Source: a bacterium (GTDB lineage: Bacteria; Cyanobacteriota; Vampirovibrionia; Gastranaerophilales; Gastranaerophilaceae). Taken from it: 64,000 nt of DNA. Both the position numbers and the translations under genes were made by a program. Location of the stretch: the NCBI GenBank assembly GCA_017467605.1, contig JAFUSQ010000060.1, positions 27,272 to 91,271 of the forward strand. Direction: 5' to 3'. Under the pieces are notes generated by a model. The model ran no database searches. It saw only the letters and a list, made by a program, of their open reading frames with translations, and was not told the DNA's origin. Positions 47,469 through 55,507 of the stretch are shown here, one piece after another (positions within the stretch are counted from its first letter, which is position 1; every line of letters begins with the position of its first letter).

Positions 47469-47597
47469 TGTCATTCCGAACTTTACAAGCTCGAACAGGC
47501 GCAACGGAGTGAGCCTTGTGAGACTGTATGCATGGGAGCGAAGCGAGTCGTAGTTTCGGAATCTGTTTTTAGACCCTGAATCAAGTTCAGGGTTACA
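47469..47597. repeat. Double-hairpin repeat with a 70-base insertion, intergenic
   Basis: The outer frame 'gtcattccgaact...tttcggaatct...gaccctgaatcaagttcagggtt' matches 3841-3902 and 12109-12171. Inserted in the first hairpin is 'acaagctcgaacaggcgcaac...gagccttgtgagactgt', almost identical to the sequence translated in the prepilin leader at 49821-49902. It fills most of the 250-base gap between rseP and the transporter gene. Confidence 0.8.
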
Positions 47598-47710
47598 TAT
47601 ATTTGCTCCCATTTTCAATTTTGCATTCTGCCATTATTTTTAATATTCATTTTCCCTTTTTGTGTTAATATTAATAAGGTTATTAATATACATTTATGGA
47701 GAGATGAAAA

Positions 47711-49033
47711 ATGTTAGATTTTATTCAATCGCATGGAATGATTATATCGGGTGCAATTCTTTTGATTGCATACATTTTCATTGCCAGCGAAAAAATTCAA
47801 AAATCTGTTGTAGCATTGGTTGGGGCTTCTCTGACAATGCTGCTCGGATTGATTCCTTTATCTTTGGATATTGAAAGTAACACAAAAGGCGTTTTTGAGT
47901 ATGTTGATTTTCAGGTAATTTTCTTACTTATAGGAATGATGATTATCGTGAATATTGCAAGTCGAAGCGGAGTATTCAAATGGCTTGCACTAAACTTATT
48001 AAAGGCTACAAAAGGACACCCGAAAACAGTTTTATTTGCACTTGCTGCATTTACTGCCGTTGCATCTGCATTTTTAGACAATGTTACAACTGTTGTTCTT
48101 ATGATGCCAATAACATTTGTTATTGCTAAAGAATTTGATACTGATCCGATTCCGTTTTTAATTACAGAAGTTATGGCTTCTAATATTGGTGGAACAGCAA
48201 CGTTAATTGGTGATCCTCCAAACATTATTATCGGAACTCGCGCCGGATTAAGCTTTATGGATTTTGTGAGAGAACTTACTCCGATTGTATTTATAATTTT
48301 TATAATCTCAGTTTCTATTCTAATTTTCTTGTTTAGAAAAGGCTTGAAAGCAACTCCGGAAAAAATGGAGCATGTTGCTAATTTAGATAATTCAAAAACA
48401 ATTACCGATAAGGCCCTAATGATAAGATCCGTAATTACTTTGCTTTTAGTAATTTTGGGATTTGTAACCCATGATATTACTCATATTTCGGCCTATGTAT
48501 TTGCCGTTGCCGGTGCATCATTCTTGTTGTTGTTTGAAAAACCAAAAGAAATTTATAGAGATGTTGAATGGCTTACAATATTTTTCTTTATAGGATTGTT
48601 TATAATTATTGGCGGATTTGAAGCAAATGGCGGAATTAAGTTCCTTGCCGATCAGTTAATTGTTTTGACTCATGGAAGTTTGGAAGCTGCAACAATGATA
48701 ATCCTTTGGGCATCAGGAATTTTGTCAGGTATAATTGATAATATACCATATACAGCAACAATGACTCCTTTGATTGCAGAATTAATAAATCCTGCAAATC
48801 CAAATGCAATAACAGGAAATGTTCATGCTCTGTGGTGGGCATTATCACTTGGTGCATGTTTGGGCGGAAACTTAACAATAATCGGTGCCGCAGCAAATGT
48901 TTTGGTAAGTGAAACCGCAGCATCAAAAGGTCATAAAATTTCATTTATGAAATTTATGAAATACGGTATGCTCGTTGTGTTTATTTCACTAACGTTAAGC
49001 TCTGTATACCTGTATTTCAGATACCTTGCGTAA
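47711..49033 (+). CDS. Ion transporter of the ArsB/NhaD superfamily
   Basis: The 440-aa membrane protein has about 11 TM segments. Motifs FLDNVTTVVLMMPITFVIA, TEVMASNIGGTATLIGDPPNIIIG and the related IDNIPYTATMTPLI and GACLGGNLTIIGAAANVLV in the second half match the ArsB/NhaD/P-protein family (inverted repeat architecture). Family members move arsenite, or exchange Na+ for H+; the substrate cannot be chosen from sequence. It has no arsR or arsC neighbour, which slightly favours Na+/H+ exchange. Confidence 0.85.
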   Translation: MLDFIQSHGMIISGAILLIAYIFIASEKIQKSVVALVGASLTMLLGLIPLSLDIESNTKGVFEYVDFQVIFLLIGMMIIVNIASRSGVFKWLALNLLKATKGHPKTVLFALAAFTAVASAFLDNVTTVVLMMPITFVIAKEFDTDPIPFLITEVMASNIGGTATLIGDPPNIIIGTRAGLSFMDFVRELTPIVFIIFIISVSILIFLFRKGLKATPEKMEHVANLDNSKTITDKALMIRSVITLLLVILGFVTHDITHISAYVFAVAGASFLLLFEKPKEIYRDVEWLTIFFFIGLFIIIGGFEANGGIKFLADQLIVLTHGSLEAATMIILWASGILSGIIDNIPYTATMTPLIAELINPANPNAITGNVHALWWALSLGACLGGNLTIIGAAANVLVSETAASKGHKISFMKFMKYGMLVVFISLTLSSVYLYFRYLA

Positions 49034-49050
49034 TTAGGGTTTATAAATAT

Positions 49051-49110
49051 AAAAAGGCGGAATTTTAAGATTCTGAAACCGGTTCAGAATGACAAAATTC
49101 CGCCTTTTTT
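49051..49110. terminator. Long bidirectional terminator with a palindromic repeat in its loop
   Basis: The 16-bp perfect outer stem AAAAAGGCGGAATTTT / AAAATTCCGCCTTTTT (49051-49066 and 49094-49109) encloses GATTCTGAA...TTCAGAATGACA (49069-49094), the same 26-base repeat as inside glyS. It separates two convergent genes. The repeat appears to have inserted into the loop of an existing terminator. Confidence 0.85.
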
Positions 49111-49114
49111 ATGC

Positions 49115-49972
49115 TTATTTAGCAGTATTAAGAACATATTTGGCTGCATTTGTTGCCGGTTCCACTGTTGAATCATAATAAACTACAGGATAAATATCTG
49201 TCATATGCTGTGCATCATTTTTTACAATGCATGGTTCATCTAAATCGGCTGAAGTTACACCTTTTGAGCAGCTAACTTCTTTATTTGGACCGGTCAACCC
49301 GTTTACATCAATCATTCCTGCACAAGACATTAAATCATCTGTATCAAACATTGCTAATATAGCATCTCTCAAAGTTTTATTAGGTGGCAAAGAACAAGAC
49401 CCCTCAGAATCAAACATAAATATTGAACCATCAGGAAGCAAATAAGTTGTATTAAAATACCCGTAGTCAGCTGGCAAATACAAACCTTGAATATATGTAT
49501 TATTATTTGCAAGCTTTTCGAAATATTTGTTGTATTCCTCTGAATCTTTATTTAAATGAGAAATGCCTTTTATATTATTAAGCAAAATATTTCTGATATT
49601 TTCGTCTGCAAAATTTGTATCATAATTTGCTTGATTCATTCGTACTGCTTGATTAAGTGTTGATATTGATTTTTTAAATTGAGAGCGATATCGTTGACCA
49701 TTAATATTCGCAATCAGTGTAGGTATAGTCATTGCCGCAACTACACCTATTACCCCGAGGGTTATTAAAACCTCTGCGAGGGTAAAGGCTGCACTTTTTC
49801 CACCTCTCACTAACCCCTCTGCGACTCGCAGATGTTCCCTGCACACAGTCTCACAAGGCTCACTCCGTTGCACCTGCTCGAGCTTGTAAAGTTCGGAATG
49901 ACATAATGTAGGTTGGGCATACTTGCCCAACACGTAACTTTTCACGTTTTTGATTACTCCTGCTTTTTTCAT
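49115..49972 (-). CDS. Type IV prepilin-like (pseudopilin) protein with repeat-encoded leader
   Basis: The 285-aa protein starts after AAAGGAAG. A 71-residue leader precedes the prepilin signal: MKKAGVIKNVKSYVLG, then repeat-derived CHSELYKLEQVQRSEPCETV... , then KSAA/FTLAEVLITLGVIGVVAAMTIP. At -1 of the cut site the usual Gly is Ala, which PilD-type peptidases process poorly or not at all in studied systems. The mature part shares NGLTGPNKE, EPCIVKN and VEPATNAAKYVLNTAK with the prepilin at 3.6-4.7 kb, so they are paralogues. It is divergent from a small HTH gene at 50088. Confidence 0.8.
   Translation of the reverse strand: MKKAGVIKNVKSYVLGKYAQPTLCHSELYKLEQVQRSEPCETVCREHLRVAEGLVRGGKSAAFTLAEVLITLGVIGVVAAMTIPTLIANINGQRYRSQFKKSISTLNQAVRMNQANYDTNFADENIRNILLNNIKGISHLNKDSEEYNKYFEKLANNNTYIQGLYLPADYGYFNTTYLLPDGSIFMFDSEGSCSLPPNKTLRDAILAMFDTDDLMSCAGMIDVNGLTGPNKEVSCSKGVTSADLDEPCIVKNDAQHMTDIYPVVYYDSTVEPATNAAKYVLNTAK
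49821..49902. repeat. Repeat unit translated within the prepilin leader
   Basis: The reverse complement reads 'tgtcattccgaactttacaagctcgagcaggtgcaacggagtgagccttgtgagactgt...', matching 47469-47545 almost base for base. Its other half (ttcggaatct... cagggtgaca) is missing. Confidence 0.75.
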
Positions 49973-50087
49973 AATAACTTCCTTTCTTTTGTAAACCTAA
50001 ATATAACGAAAACATTATATAATATTCTAAATATAAATATATTATATATTATTTGAATATATTAATCAAGTAGCTATACTAAAGGTT

Positions 50088-50333
50088 ATGGATAATTTAG
50101 CCAGAACTATCATTACAGATATGGATAATCGTGCTATTTTGAAGATTTTGACAGCACGCGACTATTCTACTCAATTAAGTGTAATTGAGCAGTTAAAGAA
50201 TAAATGCGGTGTAATTATCCCTCAACCTACTTTTTCTAATAAAATAAGAAGAAACGGACTGAAAGTCAGCGAACTACAGATGATATGTGAGCTTTACGGA
50301 TACGACCTAGCCCTTTGCCCAAAACAGGTCTAG
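50088..50333 (+). CDS. Small HTH-like protein, divergent from a prepilin gene
   Basis: The 81-aa protein has a helical N-terminus (LARTIITDMDNRAILKILTAR) and an XRE-like HTH with GVIIPQPTFSNKIRRNGLKVSELQMICELYGYDLALC, where PQPTFSNKIRRN is the recognition-helix region. The HTH is less canonical than those near 3.4 and 59.9 kb. It shares a 115-base AT-rich region, with the perfect ATTATATAAT dyad (50014-50023) near the -10 of the prepilin, with the prepilin gene. The stop codon overlaps the convergent M48 gene by 4 bases. Confidence 0.65.
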   Translation: MDNLARTIITDMDNRAILKILTARDYSTQLSVIEQLKNKCGVIIPQPTFSNKIRRNGLKVSELQMICELYGYDLALCPKQV

Positions 50334-51589
50334 AGCTTTAATTCTTTATATAAATCATCTACAACTTTTGATAACGGTGCCATATCTTTAGCTTTTTCTA
50401 TAGCCTTATCAGCCTTTATCAAATATTTTTCCTGTTTGAGATTATCGTATAACATTTTATTGGACAGTGCGATATACACGTACGGAATATAATTACCCGA
50501 ATCGATTTCCGTTAACTTTTCAAAATATTTTATGGCATTACCGAAATTCCCGTTTTTATAACTCATATAAGCAATTCTTGTTAAACGTTTATCAATATTC
50601 TCAACTTCATAATATTTTGTAACGTTATTAGATTTGGAAATTACTATTGAAACACGATCAGAGGACTTCTTACAGGGCAGAACTTCGCTATTATAAATAT
50701 TTTCACGACCTGCTTGCACCCAATCCGAATCAATTACTGCCATATTTTCTCTATAGCTTGCAATACGTTCCGCAGTTATCGGGTGATCATTCATAAGTTT
50801 TTTTACATTTGAATCCATCATATTCAGATAGCTAAGGGTTCCCAAAGCCTGCTCAGGAGAATATCCTGCTTTTGTAAGCAATATAATAGCTTCGGTATCT
50901 GCCATAAACTCCATATCCCTTAATTGTCTTTTGTAATTCAAAATTAATGCTTTTGATGTCAGACCGCCCTGCAAAACTTTTAAAACTTTGTCTAATTTAT
51001 CATACAATTCTAATTTTTGTTTTTCATGACCAAGTATAAGATGGGCCATTTCGTGAGCAATAATAAATGCAAGCGCATCATCATTATTATAAAAACTGTC
51101 ATACAATGCGGTATAGATTACGACATTGTTGACATTTGCCGCATAGGCATTAACATCTTCGGTTTTTCTTACAGAAATACGCCAGTTAATATAATCCAGA
51201 TTGTTTGCACGAATTATTCTCTCAGATATTCGATATAAATTATAAAAATCAACCGTGTAAGGATCAATATTCACTGTATTGGTTTTCTTAGATAAAGCAG
51301 GCATAATTTGTTTTTTATAGACTTCTTCATCTTTTGCTAATTTTGCATTGTAATTAGACTCACTTACGGGCTTATATTCAGAAAGTTTAATTAACCCCGG
51401 ATCAAAAATTTTTACAGGCTTTGCCGCAACCGGAATTTCAGAAATATTATAATGGTAATTCCTATGCGGTTCTACAGAATTGTATTTAATATTCTTTTTC
51501 ACGTTTTTCAATTGTGAATCAATATATGATTTTCCGTAACACATAGAAGGTACAGATAGCAAAAGCAAAAACAGTATAAATTTTTTCAT
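50330..51589 (-). CDS. Secreted M48-family metalloprotease with TPR-like tail
   Basis: The 419-aa protein has a signal peptide (1-19, LFLLLLSVPSMCYG), an M48 peptidase domain with zinc motif HEMAHLILGHEKQ and third-ligand region EFMADTEAIILLTKAGYSPEQA, and a C-terminal helical TPR-like region from about 320 (YMSYKNGNFGNAIKYFEKLTEIDSGNYIPYVYIALS). This is the BepA/LoiP-like arrangement, in which the protease acts on outer-membrane proteins in the periplasm. The insertion 'YGKSYIDSQLKNVKKN...' linker at 19-110 is not family-typical. Confidence 0.88.
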   Translation of the reverse strand: MKKFILFLLLLSVPSMCYGKSYIDSQLKNVKKNIKYNSVEPHRNYHYNISEIPVAAKPVKIFDPGLIKLSEYKPVSESNYNAKLAKDEEVYKKQIMPALSKKTNTVNIDPYTVDFYNLYRISERIIRANNLDYINWRISVRKTEDVNAYAANVNNVVIYTALYDSFYNNDDALAFIIAHEMAHLILGHEKQKLELYDKLDKVLKVLQGGLTSKALILNYKRQLRDMEFMADTEAIILLTKAGYSPEQALGTLSYLNMMDSNVKKLMNDHPITAERIASYRENMAVIDSDWVQAGRENIYNSEVLPCKKSSDRVSIVISKSNNVTKYYEVENIDKRLTRIAYMSYKNGNFGNAIKYFEKLTEIDSGNYIPYVYIALSNKMLYDNLKQEKYLIKADKAIEKAKDMAPLSKVVDDLYKELKL

Positions 51590-51618
51590 ATTTCACCTCA
51601 TACAATTATAAATATTTT

Positions 51619-52362
51619 TTAATTTTTAACTTGGTTTACCCCGTAAGCAAACATTGCAAAATCGTATTTTACAGGATCTTCCGGACAAAATTTCTTTAAA
51701 TTTTCGGTCAATTCTATTACTGACTTAAAATCATTTGCGCTGCGTTTTAATAATCCCATTTCTCTTGATACCCTGCCAACGTGAACATCTAATGGAATAT
51801 ACAATTCTGATGGCTTTATAAATTTCCAAATTCCGACATCAACAGGACCTTTTCTTACAAGCCAACGAAGATACATGCACATACGCTTCATAGCTCCGCC
51901 ATTGCGTGGATTTGGTATCATATGATAAAAACCTTGTCCGACGTTTTTATTTGCACGTGCATAAAAATAATCTACAACAACTTCAAACATTTTATTCTGC
52001 TTATAACCGTATTCAAACAATTTTTCCAATCCTTCGGAAGAATTATAAAGTTCTTTTAATATTTGAAAAATTGAAATAAAATCATTAGGTTTGCCAAAAC
52101 GATAATTAAAATCCCCAATTATTTCGGGCTCAAAATTTTTGATAAAATTCAAAGGCTCATTTTGAGCTATTTCAAATAAATTATCGAGTTTTGAAATAAA
52201 CTGTTTTCTGCTTCCGTAAGCCAAAAGTGAAGCAATAAAACCGGCAATTTCTATATCCTTTTTATTATCAAATTTGTGGATAAATTGAATAGGATCATCT
52301 TTAATAAAATCCTCGTTTTCATACTTTTCAACAAGTTTATCCAACTCTGATTTTGTAATCAT
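51619..52362 (-). CDS. TIGR02757/DUF2400 family protein
   Basis: The 247-aa protein matches the DUF2400 family: DPIQFIHKFDNKKDIEIAGFIASLLAYGSRKQFISKL, a long helical middle, GQGFYHMIPNPRNGGAMKRMCMYLRWLVRKGPVDVGIW, IPLDVHVGRVSREMGLL and the C-terminus CPEDPVKYDFAMFAYGVNQ. The family's function is unproven; it has an HhH-like fold related to DNA glycosylases in layout. It precedes the M48 gene by 29 bases in the same direction. Confidence 0.85.
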   Translation of the reverse strand: MITKSELDKLVEKYENEDFIKDDPIQFIHKFDNKKDIEIAGFIASLLAYGSRKQFISKLDNLFEIAQNEPLNFIKNFEPEIIGDFNYRFGKPNDFISIFQILKELYNSSEGLEKLFEYGYKQNKMFEVVVDYFYARANKNVGQGFYHMIPNPRNGGAMKRMCMYLRWLVRKGPVDVGIWKFIKPSELYIPLDVHVGRVSREMGLLKRSANDFKSVIELTENLKKFCPEDPVKYDFAMFAYGVNQVKN

Positions 52363-52429
52363 AAAAACATTTTAATGCAAAATGGTCATTAATTGCAAGT
52401 TAAGGATTTTTCTAGTACACTAAAGTTTG

Positions 52430-53425
52430 ATGGAAGGACAAATCTACAAAATTCATTCAGATTTTTATTATGTTCAAAAAGATAATCAACTTTTTGAATG
52501 CAAAATTCGCGAAATTCTTAAAAAACAACAAATAAAAATAGTTACGGGAGATTTTGTAGAGTTTGGCAATGGTGTGATTTTAAAAGTTTTACCGAGAAAA
52601 ACTTTTATCCCAAGACCTGCAGTAGCTAATGTTGATCAAATTGTTGTTGTTTCTGCGCTTAAACAGCCTGATTTAGATTTTAAGCAGTTAAACAGGTATA
52701 TTGCGCTTGCAAAATATTATAAAATCCCTGTAATTTTATGTTTTAACAAAGAGGATTTGGGATTTGAACAAAATTCTCAGGATAAAATTTTATCAATATA
52801 TGAAAATATTGGTTATATAACCATTTTTACATCAGCTAAAGAAAAAAGGGGCATAGGAGAGTTTAGAAATTTGTTAAAAGGGAAAATTTCTGCCCTATGC
52901 GGTAATTCCGGTGTCGGAAAGTCAAGTTTAATAAATGCATTAAATCCAAATGTTCATCTCAAAACAAAAGAAGTTAGTGAAAAATTAAACAGAGGAACCC
53001 ACACAACAAGACATTGCGAAATAATTGCCCTTGATAATAATACTGCAATTGTTGATACTCCGGGTTTTAGTAATGTAAAATTTGATTTTTTACTCCCGCA
53101 AGATGTTGATCTACTGTTTAATGAAATGCTCGAATTCAGAAAATATTGTAAATACGGGGATTGCTTACATATAAATGAAGACGGCTGTGAGGTTTTAAAA
53201 CATATTGAAGAAATTGATGAAACCAGATATCAAAGTTATACGGAATTTGTAGCAGAAGCCCTTGTATATAAAGAACATGTTAAGTACAACGGCAAAAAGA
53301 AAGAATCTGCACAAAAAATATCAAATAACAAAACTCAAGTTAAAATTAGTGAAAAAAAACGTCAAGCATCACGAAATACAAAAAAACAACTTATATATAA
53401 GGAAATAGATGAACATGAAAATTAA
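52430..53425 (+). CDS. rsgA: Ribosome small subunit-dependent GTPase A
   Basis: The 331-aa protein has an N-terminal OB fold, a circularly permuted GTPase with G4 FNKEDL before G1 GNSGVGKSSLINAL and G3 DTPGF, and a zinc knuckle CKYGDCLHINEDGCEV. RsgA helps mature the 30S subunit. ATG 52430 is preferred to the TTG just upstream. The 3' end overlaps the prenyl synthase gene by 17 bases, indicating an operon. The last 45 residues are a Lys-rich tail (KKKESAQKISNNKTQVK...). Confidence 0.95.
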   Translation: MEGQIYKIHSDFYYVQKDNQLFECKIREILKKQQIKIVTGDFVEFGNGVILKVLPRKTFIPRPAVANVDQIVVVSALKQPDLDFKQLNRYIALAKYYKIPVILCFNKEDLGFEQNSQDKILSIYENIGYITIFTSAKEKRGIGEFRNLLKGKISALCGNSGVGKSSLINALNPNVHLKTKEVSEKLNRGTHTTRHCEIIALDNNTAIVDTPGFSNVKFDFLLPQDVDLLFNEMLEFRKYCKYGDCLHINEDGCEVLKHIEEIDETRYQSYTEFVAEALVYKEHVKYNGKKKESAQKISNNKTQVKISEKKRQASRNTKKQLIYKEIDEHEN

Positions 53426-54317
53426 CGATTATATTGAAATTATAAACGAAAATTTAGATAATTTTCTCCCAATTGAATATCCACAAACAATATTCAAATC
53501 AATGAAATATACGGTTCTGCTTCCCGGGAAAAGATTAAGACCCGTAATGTGTCTTGAAACTTGCGCAATGCTTGGCGGCGAAATAGAAAATGCTATACCG
53601 ACAGCTTGTGCAATTGAAATGCTTCATGCTCAAACATTGATTCATGACGATTTACCTTGTATGGATAATGATGATTATCGACGCGGTAAACTTACTAATC
53701 ATAAAGTTTTTGGAGAAGCTATTGCAGTGCTTGCCGGTGATGCTCTTTTAACTTTTGCACCGCAAATCATAACAAAATATTCTAAAGCTCTTACTCCTTC
53801 AACTATTATAAGAGTTTTAAATGAATTCTTTCATTTTGCGGGAGCAAGAGGGGTTATTGCAGGGCAGGTTGTTGATATTGAGTCAGAAAATATTTTGCAG
53901 GCAACAAATAAAGATACAAAAGAACTGGAAAAAATTCTTGAATATTTGCATCTGCATAAAACTTCAGATCTGTTTCAGTTATCAATGAGAACAGGTGCGA
54001 TTATTGCCGGTGCAGGAGATGAAAAAATTGAAGCTATAACCGACTTCGCAAAAACTTTTGGGCTGGCTTTCCAAATAGCAGATGATATTTTAGATGAAAT
54101 TTCAACATTTGAGCAAATGGGTAAAACACTTGGTAAAGATAAAGAAGAAGGTAAATTAACATATGTGTCTTTATACGGATTAGAGGGAGCAAAATGTAAA
54201 CTTTCTTGCCTATTTGAAAAATGCTATGGTATAATGAAAAAACAAGATATAAAATCTGAAATATTTAATAATATTATTGAAGATATTTTGAAAAGAACGG
54301 GAATAAAAAATGATTAG
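53409..54317 (+). CDS. Polyprenyl (farnesyl/geranylgeranyl) diphosphate synthase
   Basis: The 302-aa protein has the first Asp-rich motif DDLPCMDNDDYRRG (FARM, DDxxxxD) and second motif DDILDE (SARM), with GKRLRPVMCLETCAML and HAQTLIHDD. It condenses IPP with allylic diphosphates. The pattern before FARM (two extra residues in the motif) is that of bacterial FPP/GGPP synthases of the IspA type, but chain length is not certain. It overlaps rsgA and the downstream DUF212 gene. An alternative ATG at 53415 cannot be excluded. Confidence 0.9.
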   Translation: MNMKINDYIEIINENLDNFLPIEYPQTIFKSMKYTVLLPGKRLRPVMCLETCAMLGGEIENAIPTACAIEMLHAQTLIHDDLPCMDNDDYRRGKLTNHKVFGEAIAVLAGDALLTFAPQIITKYSKALTPSTIIRVLNEFFHFAGARGVIAGQVVDIESENILQATNKDTKELEKILEYLHLHKTSDLFQLSMRTGAIIAGAGDEKIEAITDFAKTFGLAFQIADDILDEISTFEQMGKTLGKDKEEGKLTYVSLYGLEGAKCKLSCLFEKCYGIMKKQDIKSEIFNNIIEDILKRTGIKND

Positions 54318-54792
54318 TTGGGAAATATTTAGAAATACAATTGCAAACAACGGGTATGAAGTTATAGCTTGTGCTCTGGCATCAGCTTTTTTTGCACAAG
54401 TGATTAAATTTATCTTGTTTACTGTACAAACAAGACGAATTAATTTTAAAATATTTTCTACAACAGGAGGTATGCCAAGCTCACACTCTGCAGGAGTTAT
54501 GGGTTTGTCTACTATGGTAGGTATTCTTCAAGGTTATGATTCTTATTTGTTCGCCATCTCTTTAGGGTTTTCATTAATCATAATGTATGATGCTGCCGGT
54601 TTAAGACGTGCAGCAGGAAAAACAGCAGCTTGTTTAAATAGAATGATGGAAGATTTTTACCATCATGATTTGCAATCAGTTGGTGGAAAATTAAAAGAAC
54701 TTTTGGGCCATACACCATTGGAAGTTTTTGTTGGTGCAACTTTCGGTATTCTATTTGCTTATATATTCCATTATATTATCATCGGGTTTTAA
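54310..54792 (+). CDS. DUF212 / divergent PAP2-family membrane protein
   Basis: The 160-aa protein has four hydrophobic segments and the motif GGMPSSHSAGVMGLSTMVG together with DAAGLRRAAGKTAACLNRMM and LKELLGHTPLEVFVGATFGI, the divergent phosphatidic acid phosphatase 2 family. It may act on prenyl or lipid phosphates, which agrees with its place 8 bases inside the prenyl synthase 3' end. The reaction has not been shown for the family in general. Confidence 0.85.
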   Translation: MISWEIFRNTIANNGYEVIACALASAFFAQVIKFILFTVQTRRINFKIFSTTGGMPSSHSAGVMGLSTMVGILQGYDSYLFAISLGFSLIIMYDAAGLRRAAGKTAACLNRMMEDFYHHDLQSVGGKLKELLGHTPLEVFVGATFGILFAYIFHYIIIGF

Positions 54793-54804
54793 GTATAATT
54801 TGAT

Positions 54805-55455
54805 ATGAAGAAATTTATTTTATTTGCAGTATTTTTGTTGTTGTCATTTAATTTAGGCTATGGGCAGGATATGGAGTTTGACTCTGTTTATTTTGAACCA
54901 CAAAACAAATTGCAATATAATCTAAATTCTCCGGAACAACAAGCAAAACAAGAGTATAAAGAATTCGATAAATCTGAGGTTAAAGTAAAACAACCTTTAA
55001 ACAGTAGTAACATTAGCGGAGAATATTCGAAAAAATCAGCTTCTTATATAAAAGAAAAAAAACTCAATGATAATATGACTGTCGGAGCGAAATATGATAC
55101 GACATTTTCGCCTGAGCAGGCAAATCAAACAAGAACTCTGTATTCAAATTATAGTATCAGCGATAATTTTTCTATAAATACTTCTTACAAAAATGAGACT
55201 CTCAACGGAGCTAATCAGCAATTGCAAGGTTCTTTTTCTTTTACACCGGAGTATAAAATAAACCAAAACTTATCTATTCAAAATGCTTATACAAGAAATA
55301 TTGGCAGTAAAAGCAATAAGGGTGAAGTTTTACTAAAAGTTAAACCATTTAAAGATGATAGAATGGATTTTAATGTTGGAGCGGGCCAAGTTCAGTATGA
55401 TAGCGGAGAACCGGCCCATTCTCAATTTAGTGTTGGAACGAATTTTAAATTTTAA
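54805..55455 (+). CDS. Signal-peptide protein with beta-barrel-like C-terminus
   Basis: The 216-aa protein has a signal peptide (1-20, FILFAVFLLLSFNLGYGQ), a polar N-terminal region and a series of amphipathic strands of 9-11 residues from about 90 on (MTVGAKYDTTFS, RTLYSNYSISDNFSINTSYKNETL, GSFSFTPEYKI, NLSIQNAYTRN). It ends in FSVGTNFKF, a terminal aromatic residue typical of outer-membrane barrels. It is probably a small outer-membrane protein. It follows the DUF212 gene by 12 bases. Confidence 0.65.
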   Translation: MKKFILFAVFLLLSFNLGYGQDMEFDSVYFEPQNKLQYNLNSPEQQAKQEYKEFDKSEVKVKQPLNSSNISGEYSKKSASYIKEKKLNDNMTVGAKYDTTFSPEQANQTRTLYSNYSISDNFSINTSYKNETLNGANQQLQGSFSFTPEYKINQNLSIQNAYTRNIGSKSNKGEVLLKVKPFKDDRMDFNVGAGQVQYDSGEPAHSQFSVGTNFKF

Positions 55456-55507
55456 TTTTATTTAATATTCTATTCTATTCAAATATTTGCCATGCTAGAA
55501 TGTTGCT

